From Ephemerocybe angulata (taxonomy: Eukaryota; Basidiomycota; Agaricomycetes; Agaricales; Psathyrellaceae): DNA of 64,000 nucleotides. The notes beneath the pieces are model-generated. The model saw only the letters and a list, made by a program, of their open reading frames with translations, was not told the origin of the DNA and made no database searches. The DNA is taken from the NCBI GenBank assembly GCA_013368325.1, contig JAACJK010000223.1, forward strand, positions 248,001-312,000. Reading direction: 5' to 3'. Below, one piece after another: positions 38,042-49,149 of this stretch; the stretch's first letter is position 1; every line of letters starts with the position of its first letter. Made by a program: the position numbers and the translations under genes.

Positions 38042-38647
38042 AGCGAGAGTTGATGTTCAGCGCGACGTCCGGTGCAGCGGCTGCGATATTTGCGCAGCTA
38101 ATGGTCTACACTAGAAAGATCTCACTCGATAAGCACCTTGAGACGACCTTTATACGTCGATACACTCTCCCCATTCGCGAGATACGCAATTCAGTATCGC
38201 CATCTGAGAATGGAGAACAGACTTCGCTCACACGACATTGCGACACATCACTTGGCACATATGTACGTATAGACAAATAATTTGATATTCTTTGACAATC
38301 TAGTACGTCAATGGTTCGTGTGAGCTTCCCAAATGGTGCTTGCGTGCGAGGAGCGGGATGAGGAGCAGAACATATCGGCATCCGGATGTTGTGAGTTTCA
38401 TTCATCTCAGTTTCGTGATACCCACAGCACGTACCACATTGAAGGTCACTATGTGTACCCCTAGAGTGCAGTTCTACGCTACGACGGCCTAAACTGGCTG
38501 TGCCTCGTCAAAGGCGAGTCGAAAAGGGTATGCTTGATTTAGGCGCCCGTGAGCACTTATCGGCCCCAGTCCCGTTTTGGCGTTCCCCGGTATTGGTTCA
38601 TTTCCACGTTTATATTAATACACCCGAGAAGGCTAAATATCACCTAT

Positions 38648-41165
38648 TTATTGCACGCGTCGTTCGCCTCCGTTCGCCTCCGCGAGAATTAAACTGAGCG
38701 GCATCGAGACAGTAACCGCCAAGTCAAATTCAATTGACTTGCATGCTGGGATTAATTGATCCATGCCACGGAATGCCGTGCGTGCATGCGGCCAAGGACG
38801 GTCCTTGGGGCTGACATCGTGCGATATTGGTGGAAATGCAAACGCGCGAAATAAGATGCTCGGCTCAATGATCCCAGTGGCGTGCAAGGATGGTTAATTC
38901 GGCCAAGTTTTCTTACCCTCATACGTACCATGCTGGTGTGACATTCCAGGCCCGAGGTATTTTGGGACCCGTCAGTGGTAAGTCAGCGCTTACCGTGTCG
39001 GCCCGAATAATGCTCATGTCATACTCTACTCTAAATCTACGTACGTATCCCTAGCGAGACGGGTCATTAGCACATAATTCAAAAGAGGAAATTTGGAGGA
39101 CGAGGGGTGACGTACCGGCGGTATCCAAAGCGAATTCAATTGCTGGGCGCCGATCTCTGTGGCATGTGTCAGAAAAAGAGCGAAATCCGAGGAACATAGA
39201 CTTACCAAAATAGGGGTGAGAGCGGCGCCGTGTGTTTTTCTTGGACTTCTGAAAAGGAGGTGTCAGAGTGGGATAAGGGAAGTGATCAGGTACGTACCCA
39301 GGCAAGTCTATTACGCCGAATTCAAGCTAGAGTTGGAATCACGAATCACGTCAGTCACGCATGCATGTGCGAGCAGAGGAGTCACTTGCGGCTTGCCTCC
39401 ATGAGCGCGCCACTTTGCGGGCGTATTTTCCGGGAATACTCATACTGGGGAATCAAATCAAAGAGAGGAATGTGAGAGCACAATTGAATACGTACCGCAC
39501 AGCGCTTGTTCTTCGGTCTCGAGTAAACGAAGGTTGTGATCGGCGTGGCGTCAGTCAATTAAAGCGTGTGAGAGCGAAAAATCAAAACTCGCCTCTGTGT
39601 CAAAAGTCTAAATTGAATGGCACCGAAAGTACTGATGCGGTAAAGTCAGAATCGCGCGGGATGTCAAAGCAAACGCGATGGACTTACCAGGGACGTATCC
39701 CAAAGCGGATATTGCACCTGGGTAGATGAGTCGTCAGGATTGAGATGTGCGAGACTAATGAAGACATACGCTGATGCCCGTTTCGCGAAATCACGACAGA
39801 AATGTTTCCCGCGAGCGGGGTGCAGGACTGGCATAGGTGGTTGAGGCGGATACGTGCAACTGCGGGGGCTGAACATCGAGCAAGCGACACTCTCATACAG
39901 TTTGGCACCGTGAGCGTTGTCAAAGCAAGCCTATGGACCGAATGAGGTAAAATCGTCCGAAATGGGATGAAGCTGACGTACCTCAAAATTTAGAAAGGTG
40001 ATCGGGTGCGATAGTGAAGTAACGACGGATCGAAATCCGCCGAGCGGGAAGGGGAATTTGGTGAGTGACGAAATCTGACTGTGAAAGGTCTATACGTACT
40101 GACGGTGTGAGAGCGACGGCCCCTCACTCCGAAATTGAGCAGGAAAACATGACGAAATCCCTGTCCGGGATCAGGGCGCTGAGGGACGTATACGGGGGAT
40201 ACGCACCGAGGGAGTCCATGATCGCCTAATGGCAGCGTTGTGCTGTGCGAGAGCGTACCGCTTCCGGGACTTGGCGCTTATTTGGGATTGGTGGGGTGAT
40301 GGCGGCTGCGTTTGCGCCGACGCAACAGAAATGCGTCCGGAAAACGGATCGGCGTGCTAGGGAAAGGAGGGGGAAAGGGAGCTCTAGAATAGAAGGGAAT
40401 AAACGCACGCACCACACTCGTCCCAGAGTCCCATTTCCACCCCTCCGCCTTGCATTTCAAAAACAATCATTTTCCACCGCCGCGCGCCACGTAGCGAGCG
40501 CCCGGAGGGCGCTCGCGTCTCGAATTCCTGGAAACAGAATATGAGCAGCGATTGGTAGAGGGAGAAGGTTGCAACGTGCCAAGGATGGAATCCAGAAGAC
40601 GGGGTGGATGGTGTGAGTCGTCATGATGAGACGTGGCGAGGTGGGCGTTATGAGCTACAGACGGTCTTGACGTGGCGATCGTCGAGTGTGTTGGCGCAGC
40701 AATAATGGATCTGACTATGCCCCCGTGTCAAATGAATCCCGGTGAAAAGTAAAGAGCTTGTGAAAATGGTCATACTCACCTGGAATTGCGCCGAGACGAC
40801 GTATCGAGTTCCGGAAAACGGGGTCTGGAGGTGGATGGAATGACGTACCTGTGTGTTGGGATGATCTTGACGCGATGGAGACGACTTCAGAGATAGCTTC
40901 GATCAGGAAACGGCTCTTGTAGGCGGTGAGGACGTACTTTGAGGGACTGGAATACAAAAGCGCCCGCTTGTGTATTCCATACGCAGGATATCGAGTCTTG
41001 AGGAACCCTTGAGTGCGCGAAGTGACGTGGCAATGTAGCTATGTATCGCCTTCCGGCGAGCATGGATGGGGAATGTCAGGCTCGAACTGAATGGCGGCGG
41101 AGCACGTACCTGGGATCGTCAACGACGTTGACACTATATAAATTCTTCCGGGAATCGGGGTAAAG
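38648..41165 (-). CDS. Unrecognised intron-dense gene E, unit 4 (partial model)
   Basis: Same as unit 3 at an offset of 10,821; stop at 38648-38650. Only single-base differences were noticed over this stretch. Confidence 0.45.
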
Positions 41166-42601
41166 CTGCAGAACAATGTTAGTCCTCTCCTGCTGACCAC
41201 ATCCCGACGACGAAGTCACCATGGCTGGAAATCCGGCGCTGGAGAGCGAGCTTGCGAAAGGCTTGAGGAGCGAACTTGGGTGCGACCATCGAATTAACGA
41301 CGTATCGCCGTCCGGCGAGCGGCATCTCGATGTGCGAGAGGGAGGAAAAAAATGGGGAACAAAACGAGGGTGGGAGAATTGGATGGACGACGGGATAGAC
41401 TCAAGAGACTATCCCAAAGCCCACGACGAGAGCCAAGTCCAGCCGGCATGGTCAGCGGAGTAAGTAAGCGGACGCGAATAACTGACATTCATTTGCAGGG
41501 GCGCGTCGGCTAGGCTGTGCGACACTTTCGCGAGCCGTGAACTTGGACTAAGATACTCTTGCACGCAGGCGCTCAAGCGCCTCGATACGCAGGAGAAATA
41601 AATAGATTTCATTGGAGGAGAGTCTACGAAAGGAGGCTAGCAAGAATGCCTACCACTATGGACTCGAGTCGATGGCGTACGGCAAGAGCAAAGTACGTAC
41701 GTTTCAGCTTGACAGCCGAAATTAGACCTGCCGCCCGACTCCCGACGCAGTGAGAAACTCTCCATCCTCCTCAACCTGAATTCCCCTCATTCCGGCGAGG
41801 CTCATCGCAATATAGATTCAAAGTATACGACTTACACTGAACCAGATTCTAAGTCCAGTTCAGGAGGGAGACGGCGGTGGACTCGTACGGCCAATTCAAG
41901 CGAACGAAGAGTCTAATTAGTTTGACAGAATGAACACATTCCGTCAAAACGTAACTACGGTGTCTATTGAGAGGGCGCATGGGCATGGGCAGGGCATCCT
42001 CCCCTCCAGCATGTCTCGAGACCTCGCAACACGCACGCATTGCGTAGCGCGGGGGCTCGAGAGACGACGGAGGGAAGGAGAGGGAGAGGGACGAATGAAA
42101 GGGACGTACCTGCATGGAGGGCTAAGCGACGAGGCGGACAGGGTGGTACGTACACGCCGAGACCCGCGCGGAACTCGCCCCCGAGCCGTATCTCCGGTGG
42201 TTTGTTGAACGAGAATCAACCAACGCACCAGTCACGTTCGCAGCAAATAGGTGCAACGTAACGAAGGTATATAACATGTGGGACGTACCTTGGACGTCCA
42301 CCATCCACCCTCCATGCCGTCCTCCATCGCCGCCGCCCCTTTGCCTCTCCATCGCCCTCCTCGTCATCGTCGTCGCCACCGTCCCCCCTCGCCCTCCTCG
42401 GTTCGTCTTCGTCGTACCCTCCCGTAGTCGATCCTCATGTACCTAGTCAGTAGATAGCCTCCACGGTCCCGGCGCGCAGGGTGAATCCCTGCGCGTTGGG
42501 GCCGATAATGGAGGATGCCGTGGGAATAGACACCTATGAAAAATCTATGAAAGTTCGTTTCACGACGTCAAAAGACTACGAAGGAAAGGTCGACGCACCG
42601 C

Positions 42602-43651
42602 TCAGCACTCCCGGAAGATAACTCGCGAGCCCTCCCTCCAATCCCTCGGTCGCCTCGCCAGGTTCCTCGGCCCATAGACCTCATGCTGACCGATCGCCCC
42701 GGCCCCCGTTGGGATGCCCATCGGCGAGAACGCTGGGTAATATCCAGCTCCCGCCCACCCAAAGACACACTGCCCCGCCAGATGCCCGAAACTATTGCTC
42801 CTCGACAGCCCCTCCTTCTTCCCATGCTGACCGTTCGGACCCTCACTCACCGCCCGCTTCATGCTCGAACTCCTCTTCTCCTTCCGCTTCTTCTCCTTCT
42901 TCGGCGGTTCCCATGGCGGATAGTGCGGTGACGGCGCCCCAAAGAACCCTCCTGGAGCGATACCTCCCGATCCAAATCCTTCGAATCCTCCCCCACCGCC
43001 AGGCGCGCTCCACGGTGTATATCCTCCTCCTCCGAACCCAAACGGCGGTGCTGCGCCACCAGGGGTCACCGGCGCTCCGTACGACCCTGCAGGCGTCTGA
43101 GCGCCCCACGATAGCGCAGGCGTGTTGTTGAACCCTCCAGCCGGATAACCGGAGGGCGCGTTGAAGCCCCAGCCCGTCGTAGGAGGGGCCGAGTGGGGCG
43201 CTGGACCGCCGAAGCCTGGGTACCCCGACGGACCACCACCGCCTCCACCGACCCCCCACGGATATCCTGGAGCAAGATTGGCGGCGTTCGGATGTGGTGT
43301 ACCTGGGCCAAATGCGGGCGGCCACGGCGATCTGAAGAATCAAAAGTAAGCATAGCTGTGCAGGAAGATTGGATGGGGACGAAGAAGCTGTTATGAATGG
43401 AAGAAAGGATAGACGCGATGGATTCTGCGATGAGGGTGGACGTACTCTCGCTGTTGGGATGCGCCGGGGAAGGCGTCGAAGAACCCTCCTCCTCCTCCGC
43501 CCCCACCTCCAAATCCGTATCCGCCCCCTCCAAATCCTCCTGGCTGCCCGCCAGAGCTGGCGCCGGGCGGGGCTGCGTGAAACGAAGCAGGCGAGTTGGG
43601 ATCGAGGAGGTTGGGCATGTCGTTGTACATCTTGATGTGGGGCGAGAGCAT
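42602..43651 (-). CDS. Gly/Pro-rich protein, copy 5, 311 aa, chimeric
   Basis: Exons 43651-43446 and 43331-42602; the intron is 114 nt with the same phase. The protein has one extra residue (GGAAPPFG where other copies have GGAPPFG) and scattered substitutions such as NLLDPNS for NLVDPNS, yet its last ~25 codons (42602 to about 42677) match copies 3 and 4. The divergence is mostly synonymous or conservative: glycine and proline runs are kept while third positions change. That suggests the reading frame was under selection for some time. It is the outermost copy of the array on the right. Function unknown. Confidence 0.62.
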
Positions 43652-44640
43652 AAGCTTCTCCTAATCGTTGTGGGCGGCCGTACGCGGTGTCGACGATGTA
43701 TTAGGGTATCGAGTGGCGCGGCGTGACAGTAGTCGATACTCTGGTCGACGCCCTAAGCGCAGTTTTGCCGATGTCGACGGCGATTGCGGTATCCGTTAAT
43801 CCTGGGGTATGCGGGAGAGAGGGAAGAGAAGGAAGCGAGAGACGAGGCAATGAATCAAACAAGAATTATACACAAAAGCAAGAACAAAGAAGGAAGGAGA
43901 GACCAAGAGCACAGCTCCGGGCTCGTAATGCAACAGTTTGCAACTGTCGTGGTGACGGTTGATGAGATCGTCCAGCTCACCGGAAGCATTGGTGCCGTGT
44001 TGGGGCTTGTTGGCTTACAGCCTCCAGCGCCAATCACCGTGCTCGCCGTTCCCGCAGCGACGGGCGGGGCAAGGGCGGGGTCAACAACACTTCCAACGGT
44101 GGAGAATGGAAGGACTGGGAAGGGGTGGGATGCTACTACGCGATTCCCGAGTGAATGCTGTTGAGCGCTGAATCAGTGGCCTTGGCTCTGTAAAAGGACC
44201 GAGATAAGATTAGATTTTGTTCAAGGCGAGAACGGGCGCCGAAGCGTACCATGATAGAGGCAACAGAACGAGTTGAACTGGAGAGTAATGACGAGGGCAT
44301 ACCGAAGTTCTACCTGGACTGTAGATCGAGCGCGCCTATTCGACTACCCGCCCTTGCTCAGAAGCTTCGCAAAAGCTTCGAGGCCTCGAGAAAACAGCCC
44401 GCCGTTGTCCCAAGTGCCCGGCGGGGAAGATATGGAGGCGTGAAGGCAAATAGATGGTGGGGAGGGGGAAGGGGGATGGTGGGGGGAAGGAAGAAAGAGG
44501 AGGAAGAAGGAAATGCGACGCGTTTCCTCTTTATATAATCGCGTCGCGCCGATCTTACGCACGGACCCGACACGTGAGCGTTTTCAATGTCCGTCTAAAC
44601 TCCGACAGTAAGCGCCCAGCGCCTTCGCCTCTTGTTCGCC
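43033..44640. repeat. Array unit 5, truncated (right edge of array)
   Basis: Carries only the start of the unit: most of the Gly/Pro-rich gene, its upstream region and the TATA-like box. It is more diverged than units 3 and 4 and includes a 3-base insertion near 43,051 and a 10-base duplication near 43,935. Homology decays over 44,570-44,640, just past the TATA-like box, and the F-box gene's 3' end follows. Confidence 0.85.
44530..44537 (-). promoter_or_regulatory. TATA-like box upstream of Gly/Pro-rich copy 5
   Basis: Exact TATATAAA on the minus strand, about 880 bp upstream of the ATG at 43651. Unit homology ends within roughly 100 bp beyond this box, so the truncated fifth unit still holds a complete promoter and gene. 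Confidence 0.4.
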
Positions 44641-44818
44641 TCCAGCGGAGACCTGAGCCGGTCACACCTTGGGATTTAACGGGGAGTATTCAAACAATCT
44701 GCGTATATCTCGAAGCTCTGTACGGAAGAGTTTAGTATACACGTGTAGGTAAAGACGTCACTCTAGAAACACAGAACGTGAGCACAGAATGCCCATGCCA
44801 ATCCAATGAAACTCGAAT
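44641..44818. other. Boundary between array and single-copy DNA
   Basis: Unique sequence between the last recognisable unit homology and the stop of the F-box gene. No gene, repeat end or target duplication is visible that would mark a mobile-element boundary. Confidence 0.5.
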
Positions 44819-47055
44819 TCAATAGGCCTTTATAATACGAGGCTCCCTCTTCAAGTTCGCTGGATTATCCCTGGGAGGCTGACTCTTGAGCCAAGCACGC
44901 CGTTCCCGCTCACTGCGCCGTTTGTCCTTATACCACCAAACGTTGAGATTCCCCCCCAAATCCCGGACTCTGGTCATCATCAAGTTAATAGAAACGGGAT
45001 AATTCACCCCCACACACATTTCAAACTCGCTCTTCCCGTAAAAGGTTTGAGTTCCAACACGGTGCGCCGGTGCCCCTACCAGGGATACCTTTCGGATACG
45101 TTTTTGTTCTGCGGTCGCATCCTTCATCCAGGCCTCCGTCCAACATAGGAGGTCGATGGCGAGGTCGTGAGCTGGGCCACAAACGAGGACTTTGTCGTGG
45201 TTAGGGTAGTCCTTCTTAGTGATCCCAAAGCAGACGAATGTGACTTCCTCGAGGAGTGGGGCGGTGAGCTCATGGAGCCACGATCCGTCCATTGGGCCTG
45301 ATTGAATGGCAAGAGTCTTCAGGGTGGGCGAGACGAAATGGATGAGTTTGCGTAGATTAAACTTCTCAATAAGCTCCCTGACGGGTGGTGGGTTGACTTT
45401 GTCGGTGTTGCGCTCGTCTTGGTTTGGCTCTGCGCCTGAGGTAGAGTCTACTTTCGATTCTGACAGTGCTGGGGCCTTTGCGTCCGTCTCTGAAGGTAAG
45501 ACTGCGATGGGATCGGCATTTGAATCTTCATCGCCCGTGTCCGAACCATTCGACTCGTCGTCGGAGTAAGGTGCTCCGTAGTACATAGGGGGCTCAGATT
45601 CCAGGCCAGGGCGAGTATTGTCAGTGATGTCCTCCGAATCAAAGTCCAAGCGAAGCTCGCGTATCTGGCACTTCGATCTCTTGAGCAGGTGAATGAAGCA
45701 GGACGCTCTGTCGACATTCCTGGTGACGACTTCAAGAGATTCGAGTTGGGGCGTGTCGATGAAGTTGAGGAAGTCCCTGCCAATTCTGTGGCTGAGGCAC
45801 CTAGCGTCCTCGATCTGGACGGACAGCTTCTTGAGGTGGGAAAGCGCGACCTGATCCGTGGGCGGCGAGTGAGGCTTCTTCCAAGTGCCCTCCCAATCAC
45901 GCAACGTGATGGTAAGGCTCTCAAGGGAGGCACATCTGGCCACGATACCGAGGAGGACGGTGTCGGCGGTTTCAGTGGCGAGTGTGAGATGGGTGAGCTG
46001 GGCATAAGGGAGGGTCCAAAGCCAAATAGGGTGATCGACCCAGAGCTTGAGCTCGAGGTCGCGAAGGGCGGGAGCTCGCTCTGCAGTAAAGACGCATCGG
46101 TGGGCATCAGACATCCAACTTCTTCCCCTCGTGTTGATTCGTAGAGTATCCAACTTGGGCCATACTCTGAACTTCTTCCTCAATCTCGCATGCTCTTCCT
46201 CGTCCACCTGCTCGGCCTTTTCGGGAAGTGTGGAGAGATCGAAGTGGTCGCCGTCCTTCCCATCGCAAGCCAGCGCAATCTTCTCGGCATCGGAGATCCA
46301 ATCAATCTCTTCGTACCCCATTCCTCGTTCATCCAACTCTAGGCCAGGATCGAGTAACTCCTTGACAAATTGGATGTCGGTAGTGGTGATGGAGAGACTG
46401 CCGATCATGCCCTTGTCCATCCTCTCGTGAAGAAGTTCAAGGAGCCCGGGGCGGGGTAGAAGTGGCCGCCCATATTGGCAAAATCTGGGCTCCGGGTCAT
46501 AGCTTGGGTCCACCAAGACGATGTCGATGGGCGTATTCTGGCTTCGCTGGATGGATAAAGCCGACCGCGGCACCTCGCCGACAATCTGCACCACTTCGAG
46601 GTCATTCTCGTCTCCTGGGGTTGGTTCCTCGTACTGCTCGAAATGGTAGCCACTCCACCCTTTCTTATAGCACTTGGGAGGCGATGGGATACGATTTCCG
46701 TCGATGTGTATGTGCTTCCAGAAGTTTACGTTCCCGATAATGATGTCCGACCACTTCTTGCAGACACCGAGGAGAGCAGCACGAGCTGAACAGTTGATAA
46801 CGGAGCTCCTGTATTTGGTCAAGTGCCATGGCTCTCCAAAGTTGCCGATGGTTGGCCTGGCTGGGCCTCGCATGACTAACTCGTAGAATATCTTTGTGAG
46901 AATCTTAGGCTCGAGACGAGCGATGAGCTGGGACTAAAGAGTCCAAAGTAAGCATTGCACACATCCTTTTCATCCTTAGATTAACTTACGACGTCGTCCT
47001 TCTTAGCCTTCTTCCTCGTTGCACATTCCTCCACGGAATTCTTCCTCTTTAACAT
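44819..47055 (-). CDS. F-box protein, 726 aa
   Basis: Two exons on the minus strand: 47055-46990 (22 codons, MLKRKNSVEECATRKKAKKD) and 46933-44819, separated by a 56-nt intron with a GTAAGT donor and TTTAG acceptor; the junction is in phase 0. Residues about 23-45 (LIARLEPKILTKIFYELV) match the F-box pattern LxxLPxxILxxIF, and a basic patch precedes it. The rest resembles the long, variable LRR-like C-terminal regions of basidiomycete F-box proteins: many leucine-spaced stretches such as LDTLRIN, LRDLELKLWV and LTHLTLATE, plus an acidic Asp/Ser-rich insert around residues 470-510. By family, the F-box would bind Skp1 in an SCF ubiquitin ligase and the C-terminal part would bind a target. An ATG inside exon 2 (at 46873) would lose the F-box, so the spliced start is preferred. 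Confidence 0.85.
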
Positions 47056-47745
47056 TGTCGCTATGAGTTCAAGTCGAGCGTCAGATGTTACCCACGTAGG
47101 AACACAACGATGAACTCACCTCGTATGCGCTGGGGAAACTCACTATCAAATGAAGCAACGTGGTGGTTGAAGATCAAGAGACGTCTTTGTTTGTACCTTC
47201 GACTTATGTCGTTGCTCGTGGGAATAGCCAAACACGTCCGAGCTCGACCGTCGCCCAATTGGCACAATGGGTAGTAATCCCGTGACTCCTTGGACCCAAC
47301 CCGACTCATAGAGTTTGTGCCCATCCCTCTATCTATCTGGTATCGAGGGACTTCGTAATTTTGGTGCGGTTGAGAGCCGAAACGCCACACCCTCTAGAGT
47401 ATGACAGCCACGTCCTTCCCGGCCATCACACGAGCAAGACCGGCCAAAGCAATTAGCTGTGATGCACAGTGATAAGGGAAGTGGCGCCGTGGCTTGTGGT
47501 GGGAGTCCCTACCAGTCTGTCGGCAATATGAGCGAGTGGGTCGCCATTAGATGAAGCTTTAGAATGGCAAACGTGGCTGCGGCCTTCACTTGATCCCCAA
47601 GTCTAAGGATCGCATATCGGTTATCTTATCTTATCTATGGGCGCCTAAATGACGGGAGATATCTACTGATCGAAACTTCGAAGTCCGTCTACTCGACTCT
47701 CTGGAGAAAAAACACGGGTAATATGCAGAAAAGGGGGCATTTCGT
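47056..47745. other. Intergenic region without a supported gene
   Basis: Upstream of the F-box gene and downstream of the FSP1-like gene. There is a short (TTATC)n-like tract near 47,620. No tRNA or protein gene could be supported on either strand. Confidence 0.5.
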
Positions 47746-49075
47746 TTACTCTAACCTACCGAGTCCTAGCTTCCGCCGGATGATCTCAATAAGCAATCCC
47801 CTCGACTTGATCCTGGATGAAACCGCATCACCGAAGACGGGGCCCCACAACACTCCCAGATACGAGGCCCCTCCAGTCTTTTCAAAGTCAGGCGTTGTTT
47901 CAAAAATTGCGAAGATGCACTCACCCGCCCAACGCTCGCAATAATGATCTCCGGAGATCCTTTGTACGTCGCGGAAGGCTCGCCACCGTTAAGCACTGTC
48001 AAGACATTCTCCGCAACAACTGCAGCGTGTCCATCTGCCTTCCCCGCTTGTTTCTGCTCTGTCCAGTTAATAGCATCGCCAGCCGCAAAGATTCGTGGAT
48101 GATCGGGCAACTGGAGGGTCGGAAGGACTTTGATGTGGCCCGATTCGGTGAGCGAGTCGGCGCCTAATGACTTTGACACGACATCCGTATTTGGGCGACC
48201 TCCCCGCGTAGGAATCTTTGAGAGATGGTAAAGTGAGATATGTGTATGACTGAAGAAAACGGGTTGGGGGGCGTACAATGAGGTCGGCATGGATCGTTTT
48301 GCCACTCCGCGTTGTGATAGTTCCGTCCTTACTGGGCTCTATTACATCGACATAGTCGTTGAGAATGATTTCGGTTCCAGTCTTGCCTAGACGAGCGAGT
48401 AGTGCACTCCGATACTTTTCGGGGTATGCGTCGTTGAGGAGTTGTGCGTGTGCGTGGGTCAGGGATACCGGTTTCCTCTAAAGACTGTCAGAAATTGAAA
48501 GATGTAGGCATAGAGGGGCACCTACTGGGAAGTAATCTTTCAATTCTCCTGCGAACTCTACTTTGGATGAGAAAAGGTTGATCCCCGACGATGTGAAAGC
48601 CCTTACCGACTCCGACCGCGCCTCCACCAACCAAGAGAATGGATGCCGCGTTCCGAATCTTCTCCCTCCATGACTTTATGTGCTCCAAGATGGCAGAAGG
48701 CTCGTCTGGCAAGCTAAGTGCACCCTCCCACTTCGTTCCCGGTGCAAGAACTAGCCCAGAGTACGGGATACACTCGCCGTTGCTCACGGAGATCTCGCCA
48801 CCCTCCTTCGTCTCGGTGAACGAGACCACGTTCGCGACCACCACATCACCCTTTCCATTGAGGGTAGAACCATATGGCATAAATATCTGCTTCTCCAACG
48901 CACCGTCCGATGTGACGAGCGTCCGGATCAGACCAGGAAGGTGGACGTAGTATGGGCGAGGGGTGACGACGATGACCTTGTACTTAGTGGTATCAACCTT
49001 TGCAGCGATCTTGCGAGCGGCGGTGATGCCAAATGTTCCACCGCCGAGAATCACAATATTTCGTATAGTAGCCAT
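47746..49075 (-). CDS. FSP1/AMID-like NAD(P)H:quinone-type FAD oxidoreductase, 375 aa
   Basis: Five exons on the minus strand: 49075-48607, 48560-48526, 48477-48277, 48215-47925 and 47877-47746; all junctions keep frame. The dinucleotide-binding Rossmann motif GGGTFG is at residues 11-16, preceded by IVIL; a second nucleotide-binding motif LLVGGGAVGV lies near residue 150 and is interrupted by intron 1. The C-terminal FAD motif IFAAGDAINW, near residue 290, is typical of pyridine nucleotide-disulfide oxidoreductases. The length fits the AIF-family AMID/FSP1 group, which passes electrons from NAD(P)H to quinones or oxygen. No signal peptide is seen; an N-terminal MATIRN start leads straight into the first strand. 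Substrate unknown. Confidence 0.88.
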
Positions 49076-49149
49076 CGAAGGCGAGTGGACTGCTGGCGTT
49101 CAGAGCGGAAGGACGAGTTGGGGTCCGATGGTAGACATCGGGTCAGATT

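Larger units (their letters stand above)
32212..43032. repeat. Array unit 4 (10,821 bp)
   Basis: Near-perfect copy of unit 3. The match stops abruptly close to 42,677, inside exon 2 of the Gly/Pro-rich gene, where the sequence turns into the more diverged version that continues into unit 5. That point is a likely recombination breakpoint. Confidence 0.92.
1..44640. repeat. Tandem array of ~10.3-11.0 kb units
   Basis: Five head-to-tail copies of one long unit, the fifth incomplete. The same sequence landmark (the CGAAGCC at base 1) recurs at 11050, 21391, 32212 and, slightly changed, at 43033, so unit lengths are 11,049, 10,341, 10,821 and 10,821. Similarity to the unit fades out between about 44,570 and 44,640, after which the DNA is unique. 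All copies have the same orientation. The left end of the array lies outside the window, so the true copy number is unknown. A very long satellite-like unit that contains gene models is unusual; segmental tandem duplication is the simplest description. Confidence 0.95.

Noticed and set aside
1..44640. Many overlapping plus-strand open stretches of 60-150 codons opposite the Gly/Pro-rich exons and block E.
   Set aside because: They are mirror frames of GC-rich coding or low-complexity DNA, have no splice support, and the minus-strand models explain the sequence.
1..44640. CRISPR-like or rDNA-type array as explanation of the tandem units.
   Set aside because: Units are ~10.8 kb with no short direct repeats and spacers; no rRNA sequence is seen in any unit.
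1..44640. Array as a single giant transposon family such as Helitron or LTR elements in tandem.
   Set aside because: No Rep/helicase, integrase, reverse transcriptase or transposase motif was found within the units. The helicase fragment lies outside the array.
45306..46430. Plus-strand open stretches opposite the F-box gene.
   Set aside because: They are shadows of the long minus-strand exon.
47240..47300. tRNA-like sequence CCAATTGGCACAATGGG upstream of the F-box gene.
   Set aside because: No B-box consensus and no acceptor stem pairing on either strand.
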